NCBI GenBank assembly: GCA_006503535.1
Contig: QYRS01000001.1
Coordinates: 1,178,001-1,242,000, forward strand
Source: Arthrinium phaeospermum
Lineage: Eukaryota > Ascomycota > Sordariomycetes > Amphisphaeriales > Apiosporaceae
Reading direction: 5' to 3'
DNA: 64,000 bases
The stretch's first letter is position 1. Each line of letters begins with the position of its first letter. The translations under genes and the position numbers were made by a program. Shown piece by piece: positions 10,440 to 22,188 of this stretch. The notes beneath the pieces were generated by a model that saw only the letters and a list, made by a program, of their open reading frames with translations, was not told the origin of the DNA and did no database searches.

Positions 10440-12029
10440 ATGCCGCCCAAGAAGATCGAGCCCGTTACGGACAATGTCGTTGCTTTCGGAAGGGTTCGCA
10501 AGAACCTGAAGATGGGATGCGTTGGCCTGCCCAACGTGGGGAAGTCGAGTCTTTTCAACCTCCTGACCGAGCAGAGCGCCGCCGCCGAAAACTACCCGTT
10601 CTGTACCATTGAGCCCAACGAGGCGAGATGTGCTGTCCCGGACGCTCGATATGTATGTCGAGATACTCTGCAGAAGAAACCTCCTAATAATAGATGATTG
10701 AAAATGACCAATACATGTAGGACTTTCTTTGTGACCTCTGGAAGCCGCCGTCTTCGTACCCGGCCTATCTGCAGGTCACCGACATTGCTGGCCTGATCAA
10801 GGGTGCTTCTAAAGGGAAGGACTTGGAAATGCCTTCCTGTCTCACATCCAGGCCGTTGACGGCATGTTCCACATTGTCAGCCTTGACAACGATCAAGTTC
10901 TGCACGTAGATGACTCGATCGATCCCGTCCGAGATCTGGGTTAGTTCAGAGTCAAGCCTCTCCAGCTGACGGAGCTAATTTGTTGCATCTTTTAGCTACC
11001 ATCCAAAGCGAGCTTTGCAAGAAGGATCTCGACATTCTGGAGAAACAGATCGTTGCCGAGGAAGCAATCGTCAGAAAGGCAGGTGGCAAGTACAAGATGC
11101 TGCCTCTCTTCACCGAGACGACGACCAAGATCCGAGCCGTAAGCCCAGAATTCTCAGCCTCCTAGGTTCAGCCTCATAAGCTCAGCCCGTTCTGTATGCT
11201 CACGCTCGGGAGATAGATGCTGGAAAACGATAAGCCAGTCAGGGACGGAACCTGGACGCCGGCCGAGATTGCGCTCATCAACGAGAAGATCCAGCTCATC
11301 ACACACAAGCCGGTCATCTACCTCGTCAACCTGACGATGAAGGACTACCTCAGGCAGAAGAGCAAGTACCTGCCGGCCATCGCCAAGTGGGTCACCGAGC
11401 ACGGAGGCGTTCCCCGAGACATCATCCCCTTCTCCATCGAGTTCGAGGAGAAGCTTCACAGCATGAAGGATGACCCAGACGCGAAGGCCGCCTTCCTCAA
11501 GGAGAGCAAGGTCAGCTCCAAGCTGGAAAAGATCATCACCGAGGGATTCACCAAGCTCGGCCTGCAATACTACTTCACCGGTATGTTCGCACTTTGCCAA
11601 CCCCTTTGGTGATATCCGCACTGCTGACTTGTGCGTATAGCTGGCGAGAAAGAGATCAGATGTTGGACTGTCCCCAGGGGCTGCCTAGCACCGCAGGCTG
11701 CTGGAGCTATCCACAGCGACTTGAGAGGGGATTCATCAAGGCCGAAGTGGTCGCCTACCAAGATTTCCACGATCTCTGCGAAGGCGCCAAGTCCATGGCC
11801 CCTATCAAGGCTGCCGGCAAGTACCGACAAGAAGGAAAGTCTTATGTAAGTACCCATCCCCCTGAGCGCTGCAGTAGCTGATTATCGTTTTCTCTAGGTT
11901 GTCCAAGATGGAGATATCATCCACTTCCAGTTCAGTACGTTACAAAGCCTTCGTCGACGCAAGTCTTGACTTGCAATTACTACATGACCCTGCTGACCAC
12001 CTGATTTAGACGTAAGCAACAAGAAATAG
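10440..12029 (+). CDS. OLA1: Obg-like ATPase OLA1 (YchF family), seven exons, two one-base deletions
   Basis: The exons are 10440-10652, 10721-10939, 10996-11138, 11217-11580, 11641-11845, 11898-11934 and 12010-12029, all with GT/AG ends. The product starts MPPKKIEP and has the P-loop GLPNVGKSS, the switch [10 protein letters not shown], the ATP-favouring VNLTMKDYL in place of NKxD, the conserved [11 protein letters not shown] block (TGS part), and the C-terminus [15 protein letters not shown]. YchF proteins bind ATP rather than GTP and act at the ribosome and in stress responses. Two frame breaks are seen: after GASKG at 10814-10816, where a G is missing before GLGNAFLS, and near 11721, where a G is missing in SDLERGFIK. 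The exons sum to 1201 nt; adding two bases gives 1203, or 400 residues, the family's usual size. So the gene is probably intact. MPPKK is preferred over the upstream ATG at 10326. Confidence 0.95.
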
Positions 12030-13154
12030 ACAGAGAGCTTGTCGGCCTGGCGGCCGTACAAGATCAGATAGCGAATAGTGCAAACTACTAGCCTATTCGA
12101 CCTAGCAATTAACCACGGACATGCGTCGTGAACGCCTCGGCCGCGACAATCCGTGGCATTGCGCGTTGCATAAAATGAGAACTGCCATCACGCTCGACGC
12201 CACCGTTCAGGGATACCAAGAGCTTGAGTAGAACTGGGATAGACAAGGCAGCAATAGAGTACGAGAAAGCCTGTGACCAGGGTAGGGCGTCGACCCTACA
12301 AATCGACCACCCGGGAGGCCTTGGGTAGACCAGGGTTACTATATTTGATCTTACTATAGATAGACTAACTAGCAAGCTTTATCTAATCCTAGCAGGCCGC
12401 ATATTGGGCTCGCAACAACGAAGGATGTATCAAGTACTGGCTGCACTGGACACATGTGCTGTACCGCCCAAACTGTACTCGGGATTGTGACTTCGACGCT
12501 GCCAATACTATTATCTCAGCCAACAAATCTGACGAAGTCCCAGCCTGAGGATCCGAGATGGTAACCACTCGACACAGGTAACCTTGGGAGGCCATGGTGG
12601 CCTGTTGGTTTTGACCGTTGCATGGCATAACATAATCACAGCCAGCATCATGATCGCCAAGAAGTGAAGTTTTCGCATCCTGGAAACGGCCTGAAGGATA
12701 TAGTAACTGAAGGTGCGGCCCTGTCTACCAACAAGAATCATGGAATATTTCACACTGATGGGAAACATAGTAAAGGGAATGCTATTGAGCTTCTGATGGC
12801 GAGGTTCCGCTCTCGGCGACGGATGTGCCGTCTATCCCATTCCGGTAATACAAACGATAACACTACGAGAGTGCTGCCCACCAATGAACTCCCATTAGTG
12901 GAATCGCCTACCTAACCATGAATTTCCACCCACCTACATCGTAAATGTGAGGTTCCACTCTTTATCAATATGAACTTCCGCCTATCAAATTAACGGTTAA
13001 TCCTTGGCATCACCACTGGAGCATGACTAAATACTCTTCTTAGAACACCTATATCTGCAGAGTGTCTTTCATTTCCGAGTAACCGCTTCTCTTCTCCAGA
13101 CTTCAACACCGTCCAACGACACAAACCGGAGATTGACGTTTACCCCTTTCCACG
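12030..13154. other. Intergenic region, OLA1 3' flank and LPMO promoter
   Basis: Only short ORFs occur, and I recognise no gene. The last 150 bases include a pyrimidine-rich leader just upstream of the LPMO start, typical of ascomycete promoters. Confidence 0.5.
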
Positions 13155-13903
13155 ATGAAGACCTCAGTAACCCTCCTCGGCGCGCTCGCGAGCATCGTCG
13201 CGGGCCACGGCCTCGTCACCGACTTCTGGATCAACGGCCAGCACGAGCAGGGCTTCCTGCTCGACTACTACTACGCCAAGAAGAACGGCGGCACCGTGCC
13301 GGACATCGCGGCCTGGTACGCCGAGAACCTGGACATCGGGTTCGTGGCGCCGACCGAGTACGGCACGGCGGCCATCAACTGCCACAAGAACGCGGCGCCC
13401 GGGAAGCTGACCAAGACGGTGCCCGCGGGCGGCTCCCTCAAGTTCTACTGGGAGGCGGCCAACCGGCAGCCGTGGCCGCACGCGCAGGGGCCCGTCCTCA
13501 GCTACCTCGCGGCCTGCGACGGCGACTGCAGCCGGCGGACCCGAGCAAGCTGGCGTGGGTCAAGATCGACGCCAAGGGCATCGACTACGGCACCCAGCGC
13601 TGGGCGTCCGAGGACCTGATCGCCAACAACAACACCTGGACCAGCAGGATCCCCGCCAGCATCGCGCCGGGCAACTACGTCTTCCGCCACGAGATCATCG
13701 CGCTGCACGCCGCCGGGTCGCTGAACGGGGCGCAGAACTACCCGCAGTGCTTCAACATTGAGATCACGGGGTCCGGCAACGCGAAGCCGTCTGGCACGCT
13801 GGGCACGGCGCTCTACAAGGCGGATCACCCGGGCATCTTGTTCAACCCTTACCAAACCATCACGAAGTATGAGATGCCCGGCCCGGCTCTGTTCTCAGGC
13901 TAG
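13155..13903 (+). CDS. AA9 lytic polysaccharide monooxygenase, secreted, one frame break
   Basis: The protein starts [17 protein letters not shown], a 17-residue signal peptide. Cleavage exposes His18, the first ligand of the copper histidine brace in [11 protein letters not shown]. The second His lies in [12 protein letters not shown] and the axial Tyr in [16 protein letters not shown], so all active-site residues are present. AA9 enzymes cleave cellulose or other beta-glucans oxidatively outside the cell. There is no cellulose-binding module or linker after [12 protein letters not shown], so this is a single-domain form. The frame is lost between CDGDC and [12 protein letters not shown] (13525-13540). 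Restoring one base gives 750 nt, or 249 residues, the expected length, so this is probably a sequence error. Neither splice sites nor internal stops occur in the corrected frame. Confidence 0.92.
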
Positions 13904-15625
13904 ATAGAAGCGGAATGGAAGAGAAACTCTAGCGGGTGTTAGCTGAAATGCATTCGTTGACGGGTGGCAGGCGGGGGTGAGATTGGGGTCTGTTGTGGGA
14001 AGGGCTCGTAGCATCATGGCTTGACACAGCGATTAGAGATGTCGATGATAATATCTGCTTCAAATCCGAGAACTGTAATGTTCAAAACAAATCGTTTGCA
14101 TTGTCCAAGCTGCCAAGCTGCCGTGGTCTTGAAGAATGTGTCTCCTATATGATTTTAGATACCTCCGTGTTAATGCAAGCGAGTCATATCTTCGATCATT
14201 TTGACCTGATATGTGAACCAGTGTTGCAATGGATATCCTCCAGTTTTTCAATTTCCTGCTTGAAACTTTTGCTCAAAGTAACCACGAAAGACTGGGGGTA
14301 TCTTGTATCATATGGGCCGAATATGTGTTGAACATGTATGGCATTGGTCTATCTATTTTTCTCGACCCTGGTGTATCAAACCACTTACCTAGCTTCTAAC
14401 TGTTTCTACTTTATGCATTACCATTTCACATGCCATGACTTGGAAATTGTACAAGAATTCATGCAGAGGAAGGGGCTTGGTGGGTTCTCTCAGGAAGCAC
14501 ACCGAGTTTCCCAAGCGTCGAATCTCTCAATGTTTGAAGGACTGCTCAACATTGTCGGTTGTTGCCAGATCCAAACTCTACTGTAGCTTCCTTTCGAATG
14601 TGCTTGCGAATGTGCATGTCAACAGGTGGGCACGCGAAAGGGCCGCTACGACGACCCACCCATGCCGGTCTGCACAGCGTTCCTTCCTTCAAATCGAGAG
14701 GGAGTAGGCAGTGGGAGAGGTATTAGGTCCCACATTTGATTGAAGATCTCCAGGTGCCCCCTAATGGTCCTGTCGACCGAGATGCACAGGAAGGAGATAT
14801 CGCAATACACTTGCCGTGGCATATTTTCAGATACCAAGGGACAAATGCATGCAGGTAAGGAGACAGAAAATCGACAAGAGTGAGGAACACCAATATTTGG
14901 AGTCAGCTCAATGTTCATTCATGTTTCAACTTGCGGATCAATCGAGGAAACGTGAGATATGCCATTTAGCGTGACACTTTCCTTGGTACATGGCTACACT
15001 AGTCCCATGATGGTGACTCATGGCCGAACCAGTCACGACATCAAGCGAGCGAGAAAAATAAGTCATCATTGGGTGTCCTTACCCAAACAGAATGGGTGAA
15101 CTGTCTGTCCGGAGATCCAAATAGATACCCTCGGAACAGAACGAACAGCAGGCCACGTGCCCGCTCAAGGCCATCCCCATCCTCAGGAACGGTGCACTTT
15201 CCGCCCCAGGACGAAATAACAGAAGTGGGCAAGAACGTCCTACAAAACTTTCCGAGGCAAGAACACAACAGGTACTCACCGGCCCAAGGCACCAACCCAG
15301 GGCGACAATTCGTATTCACTGAAACAGGAAGGAGCAGCCAGAAAGGAACAGCCAGACCAAGCACATTTGCCCCCCTCCCGAGTCAAGTTTTCTGTCTTCC
15401 AATCTGTCTACCGTGCCTCGCCACGCACTATCTGATCAAATCAAGTGGCATTCTCCCCCGCCCAAGTCAGACTGGCAAACAACAAGGGCATTCTCTGCTA
15501 CACTGCCAAGCGTGCCCCAATCTTTACCTGCATCTTCTCTTCACCCCCACCAGCACTCAACCGACGGCCCTCTCAGATCCGATCTTGTGCGGATATCTCT
15601 TCAATTGATTCTCCATTGCCCCAAC
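13904..15625. other. Intergenic region without recognised gene
   Basis: About 1.7 kb of AT-richer sequence. Its ORFs overlap on both strands and show no motif, signal peptide or domain. The last few hundred bases are C-rich and serve as the leader of the 2EXR gene. Confidence 0.5.
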
Positions 15626-16521
15626 ATGGTTCGTTCCGCAGACGAGTTCTGCTGTCTTTATCAGGCAGGAGAATGCGAGTACGATCTGGCCAGAAGCCGC
15701 AGCCTCAGCAATATGCCGGCCACAGACTTCCCTCAGTTCTCCAAACTGCCACCTGAATACGAAATGCCATCTGGCGAGAGGCTGCGCTTGGAGCCTACAA
15801 AAATCGGCTCCTCATATTAGGAGAATACCAAGACCGCGTTAACCTTGGCACTTATTATCCCCGATCAATCCATGTCAGCCCTCAGATGCAACCAAGCGCT
15901 ATCTTTTTGGTCAACAGAGAGAGCCGCCGAGCAGCCCGCCACATCTACAATGTTCGTCTTCATGTTTACAACTCAGGTGTTTGCGGCAATACTCCGAATT
16001 GCTGTGGCGTTGTAAACTACTGTTGTTGTTTTGATTCCTCCCACATGATCTACAAAGGCGAGGTCTACATCAGTTTGGTACACGATGTCTTTGTCGAACT
16101 ACATGAGTCAGAAGTCTATGAGTTAGACCCAGAGCTAGTTCACGATAACTTTGAGCCCTGGGAATCTCACCCGATCACTGGCCGACTGAGTCTGGACCAG
16201 ATCACTTCCATAAAGCGCATCATGGTTATTCATTGGCTAGACATGTTGCGAGATGACCTGTCAGATCTGTCTGAGGCTGAGGGCGGGATCGATTTGGGGA
16301 CCTTGCTGGACCACTTCAAGGTTGAATACGGACACCATTACGAAGATATTGAAAATACGTTTACCGGGGCATCTTCACGCACCAATCTCTACCTGGATCT
16401 CAATTACTTCGATCAGGAGACACTGAGAGATATCTTCAACTTGTCTGCTGGAAAGCTTAAGCATAAGTTCCATGGCCAATATGAAGTCAAGAAAGTCAGA
16501 TCACGACCTGGAGGATCATGA
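15626..16521 (+). CDS. 2EXR-domain protein, one homopolymer frame break
   Basis: The first exon-like part, from MVRSADEFCCLYQ, contains the 2EXR opening FPQFSKLPPE. A base is then missing in GAA(A)TACGA near 15757. With one A added, the protein runs on as IRNAIWREA, then AYKNRLLILGEYQDR, the VNRESRRAARHIYNVRL hallmark and a long acidic C-terminal half ending KKVRSRPGGS. The total is 896 nt plus one, or 298 residues. 2EXR proteins are numerous in filamentous ascomycetes and of unknown function. MPATDFPQF at 15713 is an alternative start. A Cys-rich patch (NTPNCCGVVNYCCCFD) after the domain is unusual. A second, more damaged 2EXR gene lies at 20.2 kb. Confidence 0.72.
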
Positions 16522-17233
16522 TCTGTGAAATAGCTGGTCGCATCTCATCGACCGAATGTCGTTCCGCCACCTACTTTGCTTATGCTTAGACGGCAGAAAG
16601 CATTGAGAACACACATCAACAAGAGCTACCGGACGAAAGACCGACAATGATAAGAGTTAGAGCTGTCCTGATTCCCCTTATGGGCTGGGCTCCTCTTTAC
16701 CGACACTGGTGTTTATATGATAGAAAGTCGATTCTTACATGAGAAGCTCAATATATAATGACGTAATGGACCAAGCGAGATTTTCGTGCACTTTGGAACC
16801 CCCCGTCCTTAACGTGATTAGCATTGTGCGAACTCAGCTGGTAGTACGTTGAGCAGTCTACCATAATGTAGATCAAGGCAGGCAGGCCTCCAATCCGCTA
16901 CCTTGAAATTCTTAATTAGAGATGTTTTAAGGTAGTAGTCGCCCTAACAGGCCCGAAGATAATACGACCGATTGATCGACGATTGTAATACTATATATTG
17001 CCGTATCTACCCCTATGTCCCATACTTCCTCATCATTCGTGGTCTAATTTGCTTATTACGTATTAAAAGGCACCACGGCCTGGCAACGGATCGTTCTTAA
17101 CGGGACAGGAGCTGTCGTATGTGCTCGGTGCCACGAAGCTCGGCTCGGGATTGTTTTGGCCCCCCAATCGAACTAAAGTGGCATCTATATATAGAAGTCA
17201 CCATTATAATGAGTAAGTGGCTTCTTTAATATC
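16522..17233. other. Convergent AT-rich spacer
   Basis: This lies between the 3' ends of the 2EXR gene (+) and the carboxylesterase (-). It is AT-rich with frequent TATA-like words and no gene-like ORF. Confidence 0.5.
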
Positions 17234-19175
17234 CTAGGATGGGACGTACAACTTACCTGCTGGATTGTACATGGGCCTCCGTATGTAAGTAGTCCGCGTT
17301 TCGGGTCCCGGGCAAATGCGGCCCAGGCTCCCATCATGTACCGTGACGTGGCGGCCTCCTTGCAACTGCTCTCCAGACCGGATACGTCCTGCGCCGTCCC
17401 AAACACCATCTCGATCTCGGAGCCGTGGTAGGCGCCGCTGCCCCGGAGTCCCATCCTGCGGTGCCGTTGTAGAGGCCAGGTTGTCCCAGTCCCGAAGTAC
17501 CGGTACCGCCAGGTGGGCACGCCGTACCGCGCCCGAAACCCGGCGGTGTAGGCGCTGGGGCAGGTAAAGGCGCGCTCGTCGTACAGGTCCCACTGGGACT
17601 CGGTCAGGTTGATCCGCGCCCGTGCCGTTGTAGAGGCGCAGGTTGTCCCAGTCCCCGAAGTACCGGTACCGCCAGGTGGGCACGCCGTACCGCGCCCGAA
17701 ACCCGGCGGTGTAGGCGCTGGGGCAGGTAAAGGCGCGCTCGTCGTACAGGTCCCACTGGGACTCGGTCAGGTTGATCCGCGCCCCGTACGCCGACAGCTT
17801 GTACCACCCGGCCTCGAAGTCGTTGTTGCCCGTCAGCAGCGGGATGCGGGCAAAGCGGCCCGCGGCGGCGAGGGCCTCGTAGTCGGCGAAGACGGTCAGG
17901 TTGTCGATGGTGGGGTGGAAGGTTGCTTGGGGGAGGGCCAGGCTGGGCAGGGCGGGGACTTTGGCGGCGGCGGCGAGGAGGGTGGCGACGTCGGCGGCGC
18001 GGACGCAGGCGAGGACGCGCGAGGCTTCGTCAGGGTTGTCGTTTACAGCGCCGCCGCAGCCGATGGCCTGCGAGACGTTGTGCCAGAGGCTCGCGGCGTA
18101 CTCGGGCGTGTTGGGGAGGAAGCTGAGGGAGGTGCCCGACTGCGGGATCAAGCCCGCGACGATGGGGTCCGCGGTCCAGGCGAAGAGAGTAGTAGTCGAC
18201 CGAGGCGCCGCCGGCGCTCTGGCCGGAGATGGTGATGCGCGACGGGTCGCCGCCGAAGGCTTCGATGTTGTCGCGGACCCATTCTACGGCCGCGCGCTGG
18301 TCCAGGAGGGCGGCGTTCTGGGGTAGATCTGGGGCGCCGGGGAAGCCGAAGATGCCGAGGCGGTAGCTGGGTGATTACTAGGTCAATTCGGTGGGCTCGA
18401 GACAATTTGATAGGGGTGGGAATGTAACTGACTTGACCGTGACTACGACCACATCCTCGGCGTCGGCTAGATACTGCCCGTTGAAGAAGGGGCTGTGGGG
18501 GCCGGGAATCGTAAACCCTGTGGAGACCGTCATCATCAGCAGGGGTCCGGCCAGGGGTTAAGGGCTTGGCACCATACGTCCCCCATGAAACCAGACCAGC
18601 ACCGGCTTCTTGGCCGCCGAGGTGCCCGGGTTCTTGGTCCAGATGTTCAGGGCCAGGCAGTCCTCGGATGAGGGGTTGTCGTTCTGGGCCGCGAAGTTCT
18701 TCCAGACCCGCAAGCCCGACGGCTCGGTGAAGTTCGGGAACTTCGACACGGGCGGTTTGTTAGCGGGGCAGTCGCTGTTACCGTCAGTACACACACACAT
18801 AAGCTCATGTGAATGGTCTCAGCACTGGGGCGACGTACGGTGACTACTCCGGGGGGCTCGGTTAGTGACAGTCAATGCTGCTAGGTTTGTAGGAGGAACT
18901 GTGGCGATGCGCAGTCTTGTCACTCACCATTCGGATGCCTCGTAGAAAGTCCTTGGCGGCGCGGCGAACCTCTTTGGCGGCGCAAATCGGAGGTCGCCGA
19001 TTGGGGCAGCGGCATATTTGATGCCGAGGAACTCTGTGACGGACGTCCGATTCCGCGCCTGGTGGCCGCCAATCAGCCCGCTGGTCGTGTTGACGGGGGC
19101 TGGTGTCTCAATCAAGGCCGCCGCGAGACCCGATGCGAGAAGTGAGGTCGTAATGATGCTGACGGACGGCAGCAT
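17234..19175 (-). CDS. Type-B carboxylesterase/lipase, secreted, with internal duplication and frame breaks
   Basis: The start at 19175 gives a signal peptide ([20 protein letters not shown]). The proposed exons are 19175-18928, 18774-18578, 18517-18433 and 18366-17234; the first junction is least certain. The alpha/beta-hydrolase features are the oxyanion [17 protein letters not shown], the nucleophile elbow [17 protein letters not shown], the acid residue in [13 protein letters not shown], and the catalytic His in [13 protein letters not shown]. The family hydrolyses carboxylic esters, often extracellular ones. The frame breaks at about 18190 (DYYS/FAWTADP) and before [14 protein letters not shown] 161-bp segment encoding [14 protein letters not shown] through YRYFG occurs twice in tandem (17463-17784). 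Removing one copy restores a normal protein, so the repeat is probably an artefact. Confidence 0.85.
17463..17784. repeat. 161-bp tandem duplication inside carboxylesterase
   Basis: Copy A (17463-17623) and copy B (17624-17784) both begin gccgttgtagagg and differ by single-base changes. These include CCC versus CCCC before gaagtaccgg, and a shorter C run at the copy end. The repeated coding segment makes no sense in an esterase fold. Run-length differences between copies point to an unresolved overlap of two error-containing reads or contigs. Confidence 0.85.
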
Positions 19176-20198
19176 TGTGTCAGTCTTGAGATTTCGCAGA
19201 CATCCAATCATGACCAAGGGGAAAAGTGAAATGCGAATGGTTCTGGGAGAGGGGTGTTGTTTAAGACATTTCTGTGCGACCCTCGGATATCGCAGAGATC
19301 GGCATAATATACACACACTTATAGTGTGGGCGCCACTGTTATCCCCCTTGTAGTCCCAAAGCGCTGTTTTTGCGTACAGAACTTTGAAAAAGACCGAAGG
19401 TGCCGTACGAAACGGTAGGGCACCAATACACCCAATCAAAGGGGCGTGGCAGCTCCCAGAACGGTAACCAAATGTAACGTTAATCGCACTAAAGTATGCC
19501 AAAACCGTAATTCCCGGCCACGTCTTCTGGGTTTGGTGTCCAAGAGGCATACGAGGCGTGCACCGAGAGGGCGCCATCGGGTCTTGGCAGATTGTCACTG
19601 GCCCAGTCGATTTTATTGCACCCTGAACTGGTTAGCCGAATGCATACCGCATGCAGCATGAACATGGGGCCCCATGCAGCTGGGGACACTTACACTTTTG
19701 CCGAACATAGTCCAACGACTTATGACAGGTAATTTGTATAGGCATAAATCGACACCAACCGTCCCTCCCCAACGCAGTCTTGGGAATCGTTGGGTCTGTC
19801 CCTAAATATGACAGAGTATGACACCGGGGCTATGAAACCCGTTAGTAAAGCCCGACAGGGGGTATCTCAGGCCTGAGTCAAAGGCTTTGTGAGGTATACC
19901 GTCACAAGGCAACTGTTTTCTACAATGCCTGTGTTCTCCAACACAGCATTTGTTCCTTGCCAGGATGGTAGAACATGGCCATTGTCCAATACTATCGGGA
20001 GCGGTCACCCTCGAGTATATTACCTGCCCGCATTCCTGTACGAGATTTACTTTCTCTTCCCCACCACTCACCACACTCAAGAAACCAACCAATACTCGTC
20101 ACTCTTACTGATAAGTATCCTCACAGGAATCCGTACTAACCATCTGATTCTAGCTTTACCTTCTGTTAACATTCTCGATTTACCAGAAACCACTGACC
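19176..20198. other. Divergent promoter region
   Basis: About 1 kb lies between the carboxylesterase (-) and the second 2EXR gene (+). Short ORFs only; nothing is recognised. Confidence 0.5.
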
Positions 20199-21167
20199 AT
20201 GCCTGCTCAAGGAGCCAACGCGGGCCACCGTGCCGCCACAAACGACGAGGGAGCCAAGAACTTCCCCAAGTTCATGATGCTCCCTAAAGAGTTACGCGCC
20301 TACATTTGGCTCGAGGCCTTCCTCGACGCCACCCGCGATCGTACTGTTGTCCTCAACGGTACCTACGCCGGGCTCCCCCTCCGGGAGATGTCGACGCCAG
20401 CGATGCCTCGGCATTGCGGCTCAGTCGTTTGGAACGGCAGACAGTGCGCGTTGGATGGCACCTGGAAGCTCCCCTCGCGCTCCAACTCGCTTGCCGAGAG
20501 AGTCGGGGCGAGTTCCTTCACGTCTTCAACCTAGCACTGCCCGTTTATGGCAGGCTGTCACGACATGCCTCCCTGGGCATCAATGGCAGCCGAGCACTCG
20601 CCCGCGTCGCAACCGGTGGAACTATGCCTACCCCCAGAGGCTGGTCCGCCTCAGCCTGGATTATGATCTTTTTCAAATCCATAACGACCTCCTGCCCACC
20701 GGCAGCTTCCTGTACTGGGGAACACGGGAAGACTTTGTCGAGCGCACGTTCTACGTCGCCGCCGGTCCCCTGACCCCGGCTCAGAGCGCCGGCATCAAGC
20801 ACGTGGCCGTCGTCAACTGGGGCACACTCCCCGACCTTCCCGTCGCACACCCGGACTTCCTCAAGGCCGCCGAGGCCAACGTTACGGGACCCTGCTTGGA
20901 AATCCTCCTCGGAGGCGTCCGCTCCGGGTGGACGTATTTCTGGATGAACGGGCGTACCACGCCCTGCAGGCCGGAGAGTCCCGGGCCAGCTGCTTCGCCA
21001 AGGAACTCGCGGAGTGGCACGAGGGGCAATCCCGCCTGCGCTCAGCGGCCCTCGCCGCCCGAGGAGCAAGCCACGGGAGAGGAGGAGGAAGCTTCCTCTT
21101 CTTATCTTGTCCTAATCGTGTTCGGCACAGAAACCACAGTAGCTCCCCAAAAGCCCTTAGAATCTAA
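20199..21167 (+). CDS. Second 2EXR-domain protein, three frame breaks
   Basis: The start MPAQGANAGHRAATNDEG leads to the 2EXR motif KNFPKFMMLPKELRAYIWLEA. The frame then shifts near 20400 and the protein continues as ALRLSRLERQTVRVGW, then APLALQLACRESRGEFLHVF. It shifts again near 20600 into RWNYAYPQRLVRLSLDYD and FVERTFYVAAGPLTPAQSAG, and a third time near 20930 into VFLDERAYHALQAGESRASC with a basic, Gly-rich tail. Each shift moves the frame by the same one-base step, as repeated one-base deletions would. The CRESR block is the second 2EXR hallmark. Function is unknown. It could be a true pseudogene, but the coding signal is continuous and without in-frame stops once joined. Confidence 0.6.
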
Positions 21168-21697
21168 CTTTAGCGTGAGCACTATCACCTTTTTGGTCCG
21201 TAACGGACTTTGATTGGGACCTTGACTGTAGTGTCGGTCCACACAATCTTTGCATTGGGAACTCCTTTGGTAAGGGGGGGTTCTTTTACCCCTCCCGCCT
21301 TTGTCGAGTTCTCCGAATTGTATTTGGCTCTCTCTGAGCATCGTAGTATGAATCCTAACAAAGCAATGATTAAAAAAACCTTTGTGTCTCGGTTCTTTTT
21401 GTGATGTTATATAGTGACTGTTAAGCCCGAAAGTACCTTTGTGTTGGGACAATAGCCCCTTTTCGCGTCTTGCGAAAGGGGTTAATGTAGAAAAGGCTGT
21501 CCCGAACTCAAAGCCTTTTGTTGTAGTGACGATACAAATGGTCCTCGAAAACGGTATCAGGAGAGGCAAGCCTTCTTCAGTCAAGCTGCTCGAACCATTT
21601 GTGATTGGCACAAGGTGAGTTTGTTTCATATTTGTTAGCTAACCCAGATAATACCCGTAGCACTGTACAGCAAGTCTCCTCCCACTTCTCCACAGCC
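21168..21697. other. Spacer between two frame-broken genes
   Basis: AT-richer sequence with a T/A-rich stretch around 21370 and no convincing terminal repeats. Coding signal is absent. Confidence 0.4.
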
Positions 21698-22188
21698 ATG
21701 GCCCCCCTCACCGCGTCCCCCACATCGCGAACCGCACCAAGTCCTACTACTTCGCGCCCCGGGACACGGACCGCGGCGGCGGGTGACGCGGCACTACCCC
21801 AGCCTCTCGCTCAAGAACGGCACGCCCGCCGCCCTCCCCGGAAGCTGCACGACGACGTCCAGGGGTGCCTGATCCCGCTCGACGAGGCGGGCCTGCCGGA
21901 GAAAGCCACCATGGAGCACGGCACGGGCTGCTGCTGCGACGGGTTCCAGAGCGCCCTCGTCATGAACGTGTTCCACAAGTGGCTCGATTCGACGTCAAGA
22001 AGTTGCAGCTCCAGCCTGAAACGGCGCAACAAATGGTGAGGGATTTGGTCGGGCGGTGGGGGCTGCCGCCTATGGAGGTCGAGGAGGCCAATTTCTTATT
22101 GAAGGGTTGGGAAGAGGTGTTGTGGCAGGCGGAGTATTTGAGACAGGCGCAGTTGATGGCATCGTGGGGAGGGCATTCGGTCATGTAG
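21698..22188 (+). CDS. Unrecognised protein, frame-broken
   Basis: GC-rich coding-like sequence follows a Kozak-like ATG at 21698. Pieces in different frames read HIANRTKSYYFAPRDTDRGGG, then KLHDDVQGCLIPLDEAGLPEK and FQSALVMNVFHKWLD, then FDVKKLQLQPETAQQMVRDL and FLLKGWEEVLWQAEYL, ending at a stop at 22188. The last part is clearly amphipathic helical. No known domain is recognised. At least three frame changes are needed to join the pieces. It may be a separate gene or the distal part of the 2EXR gene with a long intron; the 500-bp spacer argues for a separate gene. Confidence 0.35.

Noticed and set aside
21168..21690. Transposon insertion in the second 2EXR gene
   Set aside because: No convincing terminal inverted repeats or target duplication; only scattered partial matches.
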